This document shows positions 24,377 through 34,853 of a stretch of DNA of 64,000 bases, one piece after another; the stretch's first letter is position 1; the number at the start of each line of letters is the position of its first letter. The position numbers and the translations under genes were made by a program. The notes under the pieces were generated by a model. The model was not told the origin of the DNA. It ran no database searches and was given only the letters and a program-made list of their open reading frames with translations. This stretch comes from Chloroflexota bacterium (GTDB lineage: Bacteria > Chloroflexota > JAJPGV01). Location: the NCBI GenBank assembly GCA_021325635.1, contig JAJPGV010000033.1:1-64000 (forward strand), in the 5' to 3' direction.

Positions 24377-25161
24377 GCACTCCAACAACACCCACCTCCA
24401 CACCCCCGTCCGACACCTCTCGACCCGGCGGTCCGCGGCGCGCGCGCAAGGCCCCGCCGGAGCGCAAGCACCCGCTGCGAAAGCCCAAAGGAATCATCTA
24501 TTCCGGGTTGACCCTTGGCCTGGCGGTGCTGTTCGTGGTGACGCTGCTGCAGGCCTGCGCCTCCAACGGCACGCCCGCGGCCGCGCCCCCATCCCAGCCT
24601 CCGACGCCCAGCGCCCAGCCGACCGCGGGCGCATCCGCCAGCGCCGGGACTTCTGCCGCCGCCTCGGCAGCGGCCAGCGCCGCTGCGCGCAAGACCTATT
24701 CGGCTCCGCCGCCGATGACCATCGACGTGAACAAGAAATACACGGCGACCATCCAGACCGAGAAGGGCGACATTGTGCTCACGCTCGATCCGCAGATGGC
24801 GCCGCAGACCGTCAACAACTTCGTGACGCTGGCCAAGGACGGCTTCTACGACGGCCTGGTGATTTTCAGGGTGGAACCGAATTTCGTGATCCAGACCGGC
24901 GACCCGAACAACAACAGCAGCGGCGGTCCGGGCTACAAGTTCAATGACGAGCTGCCGCCCAAGGGCCAGTACACCGAGGGCTGCGTGGCTATGGCCAACT
25001 CCGGCCCGAACACCAACGGCAGCCAGTTCTTCATCTGCACGGCCGACGACACGGCGAAGCTCCAGCCGCTGTACAACCTGTTCGGCTATGTGAGCCAGGG
25101 AATGGACGTGGTGAAGCGGATTGCCAAGGGCGACCACATGCTCAAGGTGACGATCAGCTGA
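24373..25161 (+). CDS. Membrane-anchored cyclophilin-type peptidyl-prolyl isomerase
   Basis: A 262-residue protein. A Pro/Thr/Arg-rich cytoplasmic N-terminus is followed by one transmembrane helix (about 41-60) ending LLQACAS, then a Pro/Ala/Ser linker and a cyclophilin domain ([48 protein letters not shown]). It should assist folding of exported proteins outside the membrane. LQAC looks like a lipobox but lies unusually far from the N-terminus, so a plain membrane anchor is more likely. TTG 24373 overlaps the hemB stop (TTGA) and follows GAAGGAAG, so it is coupled to hemB. Confidence 0.86.
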   Translation: MSTPTTPTSTPPSDTSRPGGPRRARKAPPERKHPLRKPKGIIYSGLTLGLAVLFVVTLLQACASNGTPAAAPPSQPPTPSAQPTAGASASAGTSAAASAAASAAARKTYSAPPPMTIDVNKKYTATIQTEKGDIVLTLDPQMAPQTVNNFVTLAKDGFYDGLVIFRVEPNFVIQTGDPNNNSSGGPGYKFNDELPPKGQYTEGCVAMANSGPNTNGSQFFICTADDTAKLQPLYNLFGYVSQGMDVVKRIAKGDHMLKVTIS

Positions 25162-25189
25162 CCCAAGCCCACCGCCGAGCTGCTGCGGC

Positions 25190-26440
25190 GTGACTCGCTC
25201 CGAAGCGATCTTCGAGCGCTCGCGCCGCGTGCTGCCTGGGGGGGTGAACTCACCCGTTCGGGCGTTCAGGGCGGTGGGAGGCACGCCGCCCATCATCGAG
25301 CACGCCGCCGGCGCCTGCATCGGGGACGTCGACGGCAACAGCTACGTCGACTACGTCTGCTCCTGGGGAGCGCTGATCCTCGGCCACGCCCATCCGACCG
25401 TGATCGAGGCCGTCAAGCAGGCAGCGGACAAGGGCACGACGTATGGCGCGCCCACCGAGGCCGAGCTGCACCTGGCCGAACTGGTCGTGGCGGCCGTTCC
25501 CTCCATCGAGATGGTCCGTTTTGTGTCCTCGGGCACCGAGGCCACCATGAGCGCCATCCGGCTGGCTCGCGGCGCGACGGGGCGGGACAAGATCGTCAAG
25601 TTTGCGGGCGGCTATCACGGCCATGCGGACTATCTGCTGGCCTCTGCCGGATCCGGCGTGCTCACCCTTGGCCGGCCGGATAGCCCCGGCGTGCCCGCCG
25701 CCAGCGCGGCCTCGACTATCGTCCTGCCGTACAACGACCTGGCGATGGCGGAGCGCGCCTTCGCCGAGCACGCCGGCCAGATCGCCGCGGTGATCGTGGA
25801 GCCGGTGGCGGCCAACATGGGCGTTGTCCTGCCGGATGAAGGCTTTTTGGCGGGCCTGCGGTCGCTGACCAGCAAGGATGGGGCGCTGCTGATCTTCGAT
25901 GAAGTCATCACCGGCTTCCGTCTGGCGTACGGCGGCGCCCAGCAGCGCTTCGGCATGTTGCCCGACCTCACCTGTCTGGGCAAGATTGTGGGCGGGGGAT
26001 TGCCGGCCGCGGCCTATGGCGGCTCGCGAGACCTGATGTGCCAGCTGGCGCCGGAGGGGTCGATATACCAGGCCGGCACCCTGTCCGGCAATCCGGTGGC
26101 CATGGCGGCCGGGATCGCCACCCTGAGAGAGCTGAGCCGGCCGGGTTTCTACGAGCGCCTGGATGCGCTGTCGGCGAGGCTGGCGGAAGGCCTGGCGCGG
26201 CTTGGCTGCATCAACCGTATTGGCTCACTCATGACCCTCTTCTGCCAGGCGGGCCCGGTGCGCGACTACGAGGATGCGAAGCGCTCCGACACCGCCGCCT
26301 ACGCCCGCTTCTTTCAGCACATGCTGGCGCGGGGCATCTACCTCGCGCCGTCGCAGTTCGAGGCGGCGTTCGTGTCTGCCGCCCACACTGAAGAGGACGT
26401 GGATCGCACGCTGGAGGTGGCGCAAGCCTTCCAGGGCTGA
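25190..26440 (+). CDS. hemL: Glutamate-1-semialdehyde 2,1-aminomutase
   Basis: PLP enzyme that converts glutamate-1-semialdehyde to 5-aminolevulinate, between HemA and HemB. The 416 residues show LPGGVNSPVRAFRAVGGTPP, the HGHADYLL region, LIFDEVITGFRLAYGGAQQ with the PLP-pyridine Asp, and the Schiff-base Lys in LTCLGKIVGGGLPAAAYGG. GTG 25190 lies 28 bases after the cyclophilin stop. With hemA and hemB it completes glutamyl-tRNA to porphobilinogen within one plus-strand run; the later haem genes are not in this window. Confidence 0.96.
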   Translation: MTRSEAIFERSRRVLPGGVNSPVRAFRAVGGTPPIIEHAAGACIGDVDGNSYVDYVCSWGALILGHAHPTVIEAVKQAADKGTTYGAPTEAELHLAELVVAAVPSIEMVRFVSSGTEATMSAIRLARGATGRDKIVKFAGGYHGHADYLLASAGSGVLTLGRPDSPGVPAASAASTIVLPYNDLAMAERAFAEHAGQIAAVIVEPVAANMGVVLPDEGFLAGLRSLTSKDGALLIFDEVITGFRLAYGGAQQRFGMLPDLTCLGKIVGGGLPAAAYGGSRDLMCQLAPEGSIYQAGTLSGNPVAMAAGIATLRELSRPGFYERLDALSARLAEGLARLGCINRIGSLMTLFCQAGPVRDYEDAKRSDTAAYARFFQHMLARGIYLAPSQFEAAFVSAAHTEEDVDRTLEVAQAFQG

Positions 26441-26473
26441 GACGCGCCCGGATTCCCGCCCGCGTGGCGACCC

Positions 26474-26479
26474 TATACT
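26474..26479 (+). promoter_or_regulatory. -10 box (TATACT), leaderless-type, for argH
   Basis: TATACT ends exactly 6 nt before ATG 26486 in the 45-base gap after hemL. No ribosome-binding site precedes the ATG. Confidence 0.6.
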
Positions 26480-26485
26480 CCGCTC

Positions 26486-27934
26486 ATGGCCAATCCGAGC
26501 GCGTGGGGCGGGCGTTTCCGGAAGGAAACCGCGCCGCTCGCGAATCGCTTCGGAGCGTCCGTGCCGTTCGATTGGCGCCTGTACCGCTTCGACGTTGCCG
26601 GGTCGATTGCGCATTCACGCATGCTGGCCCGGGAGGGCATCATCGAGCAGTCCGTCCAGCAGGATATCGAGCAGGGGCTGCGCGCGGCACTGGTCGAGGT
26701 CGAGGCCGGTATGTTCGAGTGGCGTCTCGACCGGGAAGACGTGCACATGAACCTCGAAGCCGCGCTGGGTGAGGCCGGCCAGAGCCTGCATACGGGGCGC
26801 AGCCGCAATGACCAGGTGGCGCTGGATCTGCGCCTGTTCGCGCGGGAGGAGACGCTGCGCTTGTGCGACTTGACGCTCGATCTTCAGAGCACGCTGGTCG
26901 AGCGCGCCGCCGAGCACGTCGACGACCTGCTGCCTGGCTACACGCACCTGCAGCGCGCCCAGCCGGTATCACTGGCCCACCACCTCCTGGCCTACGTCGA
27001 GATGCTGCAGCGGGACGTTGAGCGTCAGCTCGACGCCTTCCGGCGCATCAACGTCCTGCCGCTTGGATCTGGCGCACTGGCCGGGGTGCCGTATCCGCTG
27101 GATCGTCAATTCGTGGCGGACCAGCTCGGCTTTGCCGCGTTGTCCGCGAACAGCATCGACGCCGTCGCCGATCGCGACTTCGTGGTGGAGCTGCTGGCGA
27201 ATGCAGCTCTTTGCGGCGTGCACCTGTCGCGGCTCGGAGAGGAGCTGGTGCTGTGGTCCTCAGCAGAGTTCGGCTATGTCGAGATGGATGACGCCTGGTC
27301 CACAGGCAGCAGCATCATGCCCCAGAAGAAGAATCCAGACTTCGCCGAGCTGGTTCGCGGCAAGAGCGGTCGCCTGGTAGGTGACTTGATGGGCATGCTG
27401 ACAGTGCTGAAGGGACTTTCGCTGGCCTACAACAAGGACCTGCAGGAGGACAAGGAGGCACTGTTCGATGCCGTGGATACGCTGGCCGATTGCCTGGCCG
27501 TCGCGCGTGAAATGCTGGCCTCGCTGACCTTCAACATCGATCGAATGGCGGCCGCGGCAGCGCTCGACTACACCACGGCGACCGATTTGGCCGATTACCT
27601 GGTGCGCAAAGGGGTGCCCTTTCGCACGGCGCACCGGATTGTCGGCGAGCTCGTGGCGGCCTGTGTGGCGCAGGGCCGGCAGCTGGGTGAAGTCCGCCTG
27701 GAAGATCTGCGGGCCCACTCCGATCTCTTCGAGGCCGACGCGCTGCAGGCCGTGGCCGCGTCCGCCTCGGCCGAGGCGCGCAACGTGCCCGGTGGGACCG
27801 CTCCGCCGCGCGTCCGGGAAGCCGTAGTGCAGGCGCGAAGCCGCCTGGCGCAAACGCGCGATCGAGTAGCCGCCCTGCGCGGCGTCACTCGCGCCGTCGA
27901 CCGTTTACTGGAGCTGGCTCAGCCAGGCGATTAG
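26486..27934 (+). CDS. argH: Argininosuccinate lyase
   Basis: Last step of arginine synthesis, splitting argininosuccinate into arginine and fumarate. The 482 residues begin with WGGRFRKETAPLANRF, then EDVHMNLEAALGEAGQSLHT, GRSRNDQVALDLRLFARE, GYTHLQRAQPVSLAHHLLAY, and the fumarase-superfamily signature GSSIMPQKKNPDFAELVRGK with the catalytic Ser. argG and argJ/argB are not nearby. A strong leaderless-type -10 box suggests argH has its own promoter despite sitting close behind hemL. Confidence 0.97.
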   Translation: MANPSAWGGRFRKETAPLANRFGASVPFDWRLYRFDVAGSIAHSRMLAREGIIEQSVQQDIEQGLRAALVEVEAGMFEWRLDREDVHMNLEAALGEAGQSLHTGRSRNDQVALDLRLFAREETLRLCDLTLDLQSTLVERAAEHVDDLLPGYTHLQRAQPVSLAHHLLAYVEMLQRDVERQLDAFRRINVLPLGSGALAGVPYPLDRQFVADQLGFAALSANSIDAVADRDFVVELLANAALCGVHLSRLGEELVLWSSAEFGYVEMDDAWSTGSSIMPQKKNPDFAELVRGKSGRLVGDLMGMLTVLKGLSLAYNKDLQEDKEALFDAVDTLADCLAVAREMLASLTFNIDRMAAAAALDYTTATDLADYLVRKGVPFRTAHRIVGELVAACVAQGRQLGEVRLEDLRAHSDLFEADALQAVAASASAEARNVPGGTAPPRVREAVVQARSRLAQTRDRVAALRGVTRAVDRLLELAQPGD

Positions 27935-27981
27935 GTAGCCGAAACAGCCTGTCGGTCGTGCCGCGAGGAGCCAGCGTCGGC

Positions 27982-27987
27982 TATAAT
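27982..27987 (+). promoter_or_regulatory. -10 box (TATAAT) for the mreB operon
   Basis: TATAAT followed by a leader of roughly 63 nt that ends with AAGGAG (28045-28050), 6 nt before TTG 28057. This is the clearest leadered promoter in the window. Confidence 0.55.
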
Positions 27988-28056
27988 CGCGCACGAATCT
28001 CGGGATGAGGCCGGTCCCCGCGGCTTTCCTCCTTGTAGCCACCTAAGGAGCATCGT

Positions 28057-29092
<1,036 letters not shown>

Positions 29093-29118
<26 letters not shown>

Positions 29119-29953
29119 GCTTCTCGATCCGCTTCAGCTTGGCCGGGCAGCGCTGTGGTTGGGCATGCTGGCCACGCTCAGCATTGCGCTGATCGCTCTC
29201 GATCAGACAAGCAAGCTGCAGTCCGTGGAAGACCTTGCCGGCAGGCTTTTCGTGCCTGTTCAGACCACGCTCACGAACAGGACCAACCCGCTGTTCGACT
29301 TCTGGAGCACGCTGACCGAAATCAATCAGCTGCGCGATGACAACTCGCGACTTCGACAGCAGGTGGCGGACCTGCAGCTGCAAAACACGCAGCTGAGCCG
29401 AGCGGAGGCTGAGAATGAGACGATGCGAGCCCAGCTGAAATATGCGCAGGCCAGCCCGCAGTTCACACTGCTGCCATCCACGGTGGTGGGCAAAGACCTG
29501 CATGGCCTGAACGACTACATCGAGATCGATCGCGGCTCGTTCGATGGGCTGCAGCCGCAGATGACCGTGGTGAGTCCCGATGGCTATCTGGTAGGCCGCA
29601 TCCTGAACCTGACCGAGCATCGCGCCCGTGTGCTGATCATTACCAACCCGAGCAGCTCTGTGGCCGCCATGATCCAGGACCAGAGCGGCCTGGCCGAGGA
29701 CGTGGTGGACGGCAAGATCCACGGGCGGTTGGTCATGAACAACATTCCGCAGAGCGCCAAGGTGGCGATGCACCAGGACGTCTACACCAGCGGGCTGGGC
29801 GGCAATTTCCCCAAGGGCATCAAGATTGGCCAGGTGGCGACGCTGAGGACGAGCGACGTGCAGCTCTTCCAGCAGGCGGAGATTGCCCCGTACGTCGATT
29901 TCAGCCGGCTGTCGGCCGTCGAGGTGATCACCAACAACGTACCCTCCCACTGA
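29093..29953 (+). CDS. mreC: Rod-shape-determining protein MreC
   Basis: A 286-residue bitopic protein that links MreB to PBP2. An N-terminal transmembrane helix (about 20-45) is followed by a coiled coil ([20 protein letters not shown] onwards to about 115) and a beta-rich MreC domain ([20 protein letters not shown], then [20 protein letters not shown]). It overlaps mreB by 26 bases, so translation is coupled. Confidence 0.94.
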
Positions 29954-30038
29954 TGACCGCCGGGACCATGCTCTTACGGCTGCCGGCGTCCTGCGTCGCG
30001 AGTCTCCATACAAGAGCGTTTAGGGCCTGGGTAGAGAC

Positions 30039-30542
30039 GTGCGCTTCGTCGTGGCAGGGCTGATCCTCCTTCTGGAGGCGGCGCTGCAGGTGAGCGTGTT
30101 CTCCCGCATGTCGCTGGGAGGGGCGGCGCCGCAGCTTGTGCTCCTCACGGTCGTTGCCTGGAGCCTGGTTCGGGGGCCAGTGGAAGGAGTGGTGTGGGGG
30201 TTTGCCGGGGGGCTGCTGTACGATCTGGCGAGTGGCGGTCCGGTCGGCGTCTCGGCCCTGGGCATGGTGGCGGTTGGGGCTGTGGCCGGGCTCCTGGGTG
30301 GTCGCCTGTTCGGCACCAATCCGCTGCTGCCCATGCTGGCCGTGTTTGCGGCGAGTATCGTGTACTTCGTGATCAACGGCTTCCTGCTGGCGACCCTGCA
30401 CTACCCCACGGATTGGCGCGGCGTGGTGCTCGACGTGGCGCTGCCCACCGGGCTGGCCAATGGCGCGTTGAGCCTCGTCGTGTATCCAATCGCCACCTTC
30501 ATCGCTTTACGTATCAATAAAGAAGCTCGTGTGGAGATCTAG
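30039..30542 (+). CDS. mreD: Rod-shape-determining protein MreD
   Basis: A 167-residue integral membrane protein with about five helices (FVVAGLILLLEAALQVSVF first), PQLVLLTVVAWSLVRGPVEG and the family's GFAGGLLYDLASGGPVGVSA. It is a partner of MreC in the elongation complex. It starts at GTG 30039, 85 bases after mreC. Confidence 0.88.
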   Translation: MRFVVAGLILLLEAALQVSVFSRMSLGGAAPQLVLLTVVAWSLVRGPVEGVVWGFAGGLLYDLASGGPVGVSALGMVAVGAVAGLLGGRLFGTNPLLPMLAVFAASIVYFVINGFLLATLHYPTDWRGVVLDVALPTGLANGALSLVVYPIATFIALRINKEARVEI

Positions 30543-30604
30543 GAGCGTGACAGGCTCTCTCTCCTGCGGCGCGGGTGTGGCGCAGCTCCAATGGCGGGGC
30601 CTGC

Positions 30605-32815
30605 ATGCCTAGCGCCTTCGATCCGCTGTCCTCACTCTCGAAATCGGAGCACGAGGGCATCGAGCGCGAGCAGCGCAAGCTGTCGCGCAGACTCATGGGC
30701 TTCCGCGTCGTGGTCCTGGTCGCTTTCGCGGTCCTGGCGGTGAGGCTGTGGGACATGCAGATCGTCAACAGCGACAGCTATCTCAGCAAAGCCGTCCAGA
30801 ACCGCGTGCGCGAACGGACCGTGCCGGCCCTGCGAGGCGTCATCTACGACCGCAACCACACGCAACTCGTCTCCAACTCACCGAGCTTTGACGTAGCGAT
30901 CGACGTCGAGGACCTCCCGGGAAGGGAGCAGGACCGAGTCGTGCGTTTGCTGGCCCAACTGCTGCAGGCCGATCCGGCGGACATCAACGCGAAGGTCAAC
31001 CAGCAGCGCAGCACTGAGCCGGGGGTGCCCATCACCGTCGCCAGCAGCATTCCCTGGGAGACGGTCCTGGCCATCAAGGAGGACCACGTCGACCTTCCGG
31101 GCGTGATTCCGGTGCAGTCGACCGTGCGCGATTACACCTTCGGCCCGCTGCTCTCCAGCGTTCTCGGCTATGTTGGGCCGGTCACTCAAGACGAGTATCC
31201 CGATCTCAAGTCGGAGGGCTACCTGAGAGACGACAAGATCGGACGAGCCGGAGTGGAGCTGACGTACGAGGACGATCTGCGCGGCACCCATGGTCTCCAG
31301 CACGTCGAGGTCGACGCCGGCGGCCGGGAGATCCAGGTGCTCGACGAGGTGCCGCCGCAGCCCGGCCGCAGTCTGCAGCTGACCATCGATCAGGCTTTCC
31401 AGAAGGATGTCAACTCCTACCTGCGCTGGGGCCTCGATCGGGCGCATTGTTACCAGGCAAACCCGGATGAGAAGGTCTTCACGGCGAACTGCCCGGCTGA
31501 AGTGAAGGCGGCCATGGCCCGCGCCCCAATCGACGGCGGCCACGGGGATGAAGGCGCCGCCATCGTGATGGACGTCCATACCGGCGAGATCCTGGCGCTG
31601 GCGGCATTCCCGCAGTACGACGACAACGTCTTCAGCGGCCGCGCCGTTGATCAGCCCAAGGCCGCGGCGGTTCTCACGAGCCATGACAACCCGCTGATCG
31701 ACCGCGCGCTCTCAGCTTCGGCTCCAGGGTCTACCTTCAAGCAGATCACCTCGGCGGGCGCGCTCGAAGACCACGTGGTGAGCCCTACCACCGGTATTTC
31801 GGTTGGGCCGGTATGGGGTGGTGGTATCGACTTCCGCAACTGGGAGGCGCGCGGCTATTCCAACATGACGGTCGTGGACGCCATCGCCCAATCGAACGAC
31901 ATTTGGATGGCCACCGTGGTGGCCGGCAGCGGCAGCGTTCGTGGGATGGGCATCGATCGCCTAACCTCGTGGGCGCAGCAGTTCGGTCTCACGGCGCAGC
32001 TGGGCATCGACCTGCCGTTCGAGCAGAGGGGTTTCATGCCGACCACCGCATGGAAGGCGGCCAACTTCGACCAGCCCGATCAAAAGGTGTGGTACACGGC
32101 GGACTCGCTGTTCGCGGCGATCGGCCAGGGCTTCGACACGGCAACGCCCCTGCAGATGCTGGACGTCACGGCAGCCGTTGCCAACGGCGGGAACGTGATG
32201 GTCCCCCACGTCGTGAAGTCCGTGCTGGATTCGAACGGGAACGTGGTGAGGAGCGTCGAACCGCAGGTGAAAAATCATGTGCCGGTCGAGCCGCAGTACC
32301 TGGAGGTGGTGCGCCAGGGGATGCGTAAAGGCGTCTACACGGGATCGTCGTACAAGGCCGACCTGCGCGACCTACGTATCGCCGGCAAGACGGGCACGGC
32401 CGAGTTCGTGGTAAATGGTCCCGACGGCAAGCCGCTGCGCGACAAGCACGGCTTCCTGCCGACGAACGCCTGGTGGGTTGGCTTCGCACCCTACGACAAT
32501 CCCCAGATCGCGGTCGTGGTGTGGGTGCACGACGCGGGTGAAGGCGCCGACTTCGCCGCGCCGGTGGGCCGCAAGATCCTGGCGCGCTACTTCCACGTAT
32601 CGGACGTTAGGCGCGCCTACGGCTGTGATACGCCGCAAACCGCCGGCTTCTGCAGCGCAACCTTTGGTACGGGCTGGACGAACGTCAATCAGATGTATTA
32701 CGCGGATCAGCACGAGGACGCTTCGGACGCCCACGATCCCCAATTCCCGCTTCCAGCGGAGATGCAGGTGTCGCAGGAGGCTCGGCCTACCCCGAGCGCC
32801 TCACCTAAGCGATGA
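30605..32815 (+). CDS. mrdA: Penicillin-binding protein 2 (elongation transpeptidase)
   Basis: Class B PBP for lateral wall growth, 736 residues. An N-terminal membrane helix (about 35-55), then a pedestal domain with RVRERTVPALRGVIYDRN, and a transpeptidase domain with the nucleophile motif S376-T-F-K379, the S-x-D-type second motif in AIAQSNDIWM, and AGKTGTAEF. Residues near 670-700 contain a Cys pair (AYGCDTPQTAGFCS) in the C-terminal extension that is not standard. ATG 30605 is preferred to an upstream GTG. The stop overlaps rodA by 4 bases (ATGA), coupling it to its partner glycosyltransferase. Confidence 0.95.
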   Translation: MPSAFDPLSSLSKSEHEGIEREQRKLSRRLMGFRVVVLVAFAVLAVRLWDMQIVNSDSYLSKAVQNRVRERTVPALRGVIYDRNHTQLVSNSPSFDVAIDVEDLPGREQDRVVRLLAQLLQADPADINAKVNQQRSTEPGVPITVASSIPWETVLAIKEDHVDLPGVIPVQSTVRDYTFGPLLSSVLGYVGPVTQDEYPDLKSEGYLRDDKIGRAGVELTYEDDLRGTHGLQHVEVDAGGREIQVLDEVPPQPGRSLQLTIDQAFQKDVNSYLRWGLDRAHCYQANPDEKVFTANCPAEVKAAMARAPIDGGHGDEGAAIVMDVHTGEILALAAFPQYDDNVFSGRAVDQPKAAAVLTSHDNPLIDRALSASAPGSTFKQITSAGALEDHVVSPTTGISVGPVWGGGIDFRNWEARGYSNMTVVDAIAQSNDIWMATVVAGSGSVRGMGIDRLTSWAQQFGLTAQLGIDLPFEQRGFMPTTAWKAANFDQPDQKVWYTADSLFAAIGQGFDTATPLQMLDVTAAVANGGNVMVPHVVKSVLDSNGNVVRSVEPQVKNHVPVEPQYLEVVRQGMRKGVYTGSSYKADLRDLRIAGKTGTAEFVVNGPDGKPLRDKHGFLPTNAWWVGFAPYDNPQIAVVVWVHDAGEGADFAAPVGRKILARYFHVSDVRRAYGCDTPQTAGFCSATFGTGWTNVNQMYYADQHEDASDAHDPQFPLPAEMQVSQEARPTPSASPKR

Positions 32816-33948
32816 TCGAGAAGCGCTGGAATCCGTGGCGGCACTTCGACTATGTGCTGCTGGCGACCGCGCTCCTGCTCACCGTCGTGGGCATCCTGAT
32901 GGTGTACAGCGCCACGCTGGCGGACAGTCCTAAGGACGAGCCGTTCTTCAGTACCTTTTCCGGCCACCAGGCGGTCTTCGCGGCGATCGGGCTGGTCCTG
33001 CTGGTTGTGGCCACGCTGGTCGACTTCCGCTACGTACGCTCGCTGGGCTATCCGATCTACGTCCTCAACCTGCTGCTGCTGCTCGCCGTGGCCGTCATCG
33101 GCCATCAGTCGAACGGCGCCCAGCGGTGGATCGACGTGGGCTTCTTCCGCTTCCAGCCGTCGGAGCTGGCCAAGCTGCTGCTCATCGTGACGCTGGCGAA
33201 GTTCTTCGCCGACCATCAGGATCGCGTGCAGCGCTTCGGCACGGTCGCCCTGTCCCTGGCGCTGATTGCGGTGCCGATCGTGCTGGTTTTCCTGCAGCCG
33301 GACTTCGGTACCGCCATGGTGATGCTCGCCATCTGGCTGGGTATGGCGGTGATGGCGGGCGTTCGCGTGTCGCACCTGGGCCTGCTGGCCGGTGGCCTGG
33401 CGCTCTGCGGCCCCATCGTGTGGCAGTTCATGAAGGAGTACCAGCGCAACCGGCTCTTGATTTTCCTGAACCCGGAGTCCGACCCCTCGGGTGAGGGCTA
33501 CAACATGATCCAGTCACGCATCAGTGTCGGGTCAGGAGGATGGCTGGGCCAGGGCTTCGGCCATGGCACCCAAAGCCAGCTGGACTTCCTCAAAGTCCAG
33601 CACACCGACTTCATCTTCGCCGTGCTGGGTGAGGAGCTCGGTTTCCTCGGGGCGCTGGCGCTGTTCCTGCTGTTCATCGTGCTGCTGTTCCGAATGGTGC
33701 GCGCCGCCTCGATGCAGAAGGAGGTGTTTGGCCGCACCTTCGCCGCGGGAGCGGTCAGCATGGTCCTGTTCCAGGTCTTCGTCAACGTTGGCATGACGAT
33801 CGGCCTCACGCCGGTGACCGGCATCCCACTTCCGTTTATCAGCTACGGCGCCAGCAACCTGCTCACGACGCTCATGGCGTTCGGGCTTCTGCAAAGCTTG
33901 CTGACGCGCAGCCAGAAGACCGCCTGGGACGGCTATGCCAGTGGGTGA
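32812..33948 (+). CDS. rodA: RodA-type peptidoglycan glycosyltransferase (SEDS)
   Basis: Polymerises lipid II during elongation with PBP2. The 378-residue protein has about ten membrane helices and SEDS signatures: GAQRWIDVGFFRFQPSELAK, LQPDFGTAMVML, NMIQSRISVGSGGWLGQGFG, DFIFAVLGEELGF, and TGIPLPFISYGASNLLTTLM at the end. The start overlaps the PBP2 stop. It is the last gene of the shape operon. Confidence 0.96.
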   Translation: MIEKRWNPWRHFDYVLLATALLLTVVGILMVYSATLADSPKDEPFFSTFSGHQAVFAAIGLVLLVVATLVDFRYVRSLGYPIYVLNLLLLLAVAVIGHQSNGAQRWIDVGFFRFQPSELAKLLLIVTLAKFFADHQDRVQRFGTVALSLALIAVPIVLVFLQPDFGTAMVMLAIWLGMAVMAGVRVSHLGLLAGGLALCGPIVWQFMKEYQRNRLLIFLNPESDPSGEGYNMIQSRISVGSGGWLGQGFGHGTQSQLDFLKVQHTDFIFAVLGEELGFLGALALFLLFIVLLFRMVRAASMQKEVFGRTFAAGAVSMVLFQVFVNVGMTIGLTPVTGIPLPFISYGASNLLTTLMAFGLLQSLLTRSQKTAWDGYASG

Positions 33949-34019
33949 CCACCCCGCGGCTTAGTACTTTGGTGCGGCGCGGGAGGCTAGCCAAGGTCGC
34001 TGGCTAGACTGAACCCAGG

Positions 34020-34067
34020 ATGAGCACCCCCCACGGCACCGGTCGAGGACGGGATCGCCGGCAGTGA
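34020..34067 (+). CDS. Possible 15-residue leader ORF before the HxlR gene
   Basis: ATG 34020 opens MSTPHGTGRGRDRRQ, stopping with a TGA that overlaps the GTG start (34064) of the HxlR regulator (GTGA). A TAGACT box lies at 34005-34010, 9 nt upstream. It may be a coupled upstream ORF or simply the leader. Confidence 0.25.
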   Translation: MSTPHGTGRGRDRRQ

Positions 34068-34411
34068 GCGCGCCTAGCCTGGACCTCGCCCCTCCGCCCG
34101 TCGAGGCACGAGTGGAGGAGGATTGTCCGGTGGCGCGTACGGCAGCGGTTATCGGCAGCAAGTGGACGTTGCTGATCATCCGAGACCTGGTGACCGGCAC
34201 GAAGCGCTTCAACGAGCTGGAAAAATCGCTGACGGGCATCAGCGCCAAGACGTTGTCGGAACGCCTCCGCAGCCTGGATCAGGAGGGCATCCTGACCCGG
34301 CGTGCGTTCGCCGAGATCCCGCCCCGCGTGGAGTACTCACTCACCGAGAAGGGCCGAGCCCTGGTGACGCTGATCGAAAGCATGCGCGAATACGGACAGC
34401 GCTGGCTGTAG
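34064..34411 (+). CDS. HxlR-family winged-helix transcriptional regulator
   Basis: A 115-residue regulator. VEEDCPVARTAAVIGSKWTL followed by LIIRDLVTGTKRFNELEKSL and GISAKTLSERLRSLDQEGIL is the typical HxlR helix-turn-helix, with the wing RRAFAEIPPRVEYSLTEKG. The conserved Cys in DCPV is present, which in some HxlR proteins senses aldehydes or redox state. GTG 34064 is used. No divergent target gene is adjacent; the gene is followed by the heptamer repeat tract. Confidence 0.92.
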   Translation: MSAPSLDLAPPPVEARVEEDCPVARTAAVIGSKWTLLIIRDLVTGTKRFNELEKSLTGISAKTLSERLRSLDQEGILTRRAFAEIPPRVEYSLTEKGRALVTLIESMREYGQRWL

Positions 34412-34843
34412 AAGGCGCAAGGCGCGAGGCGTCAGCGCGAGGCGCGAGGCGCGAGGCGCGAGGCCGATCGAGAGCTGCGGCGTGCTGAACGGCCACGGTG
34501 AACGCGTAACAGGGGCGGGGCGCAAGGCCCCGCGCTACTCTGCCCAGCGCCCAGCGCCCAGCGCCCAGCGCCTCACGCCTCGCGCCCAGCGCCTCACGCC
34601 TCGCGCCCAGCGCCTAACGCCTTGCGCCTTGCGCCTAACGCCTTGCGCCTTGCGCCCAGCGCCCAGCGCCTCACGCCTCGCGCCCAGCGCCTCGCGCCCA
34701 GCGCCTCACGCCTCGCGCCTTGCGCCTTGCGCCTTGCGCCTTGCGCCTTGCGCCTTGCGCCTTGCGCCTTGCGCCTTGCGCCTTGCGCCTAACGCCTTGC
34801 GCCTAACGCCTTGCGCCTCGCGCCTAACGCCTTTGCGCGAGAA
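34412..34843. repeat. Heptanucleotide tandem-repeat tract with inverted arms
   Basis: Between hxlR and trpS. From about 34543 to 34835 the DNA is an almost uninterrupted run of 7-bp units of the form NNRCGCC (CAGCGCC, TCACGCC, TCGCGCC, TAACGCC, TTGCGCC), around 40 copies, with a homogeneous block of TTGCGCC near 34710-34790. The left arm, 34415-34463, holds the same units in the opposite orientation (GGCGCGA, GGCGCAA). The ~80-bp centre contains a perfect 7-bp stem (34515-34521 with 34527-34533, GCGGGGC/GCCCCGC). The arms could pair to make a long hairpin or cruciform. A + strand frame is open through it, but this follows from the periodic base composition and is not evidence of a protein. 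Confidence 0.92.
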
Positions 34844-34853
34844 TTAGCGGCGA

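Noticed and set aside
34543-34835. CRISPR array
   Set aside because: Units are 7 bp and contiguous, without spacers, and no cas gene is nearby.
34482-34847. 121-codon plus-strand open frame through the heptamer tract
   Set aside because: It is a product of the 7-bp periodicity (no stop codon in the units) and encodes only repeats of Ala/Pro/Arg/Leu/Ser/Thr, so it is not treated as a gene.
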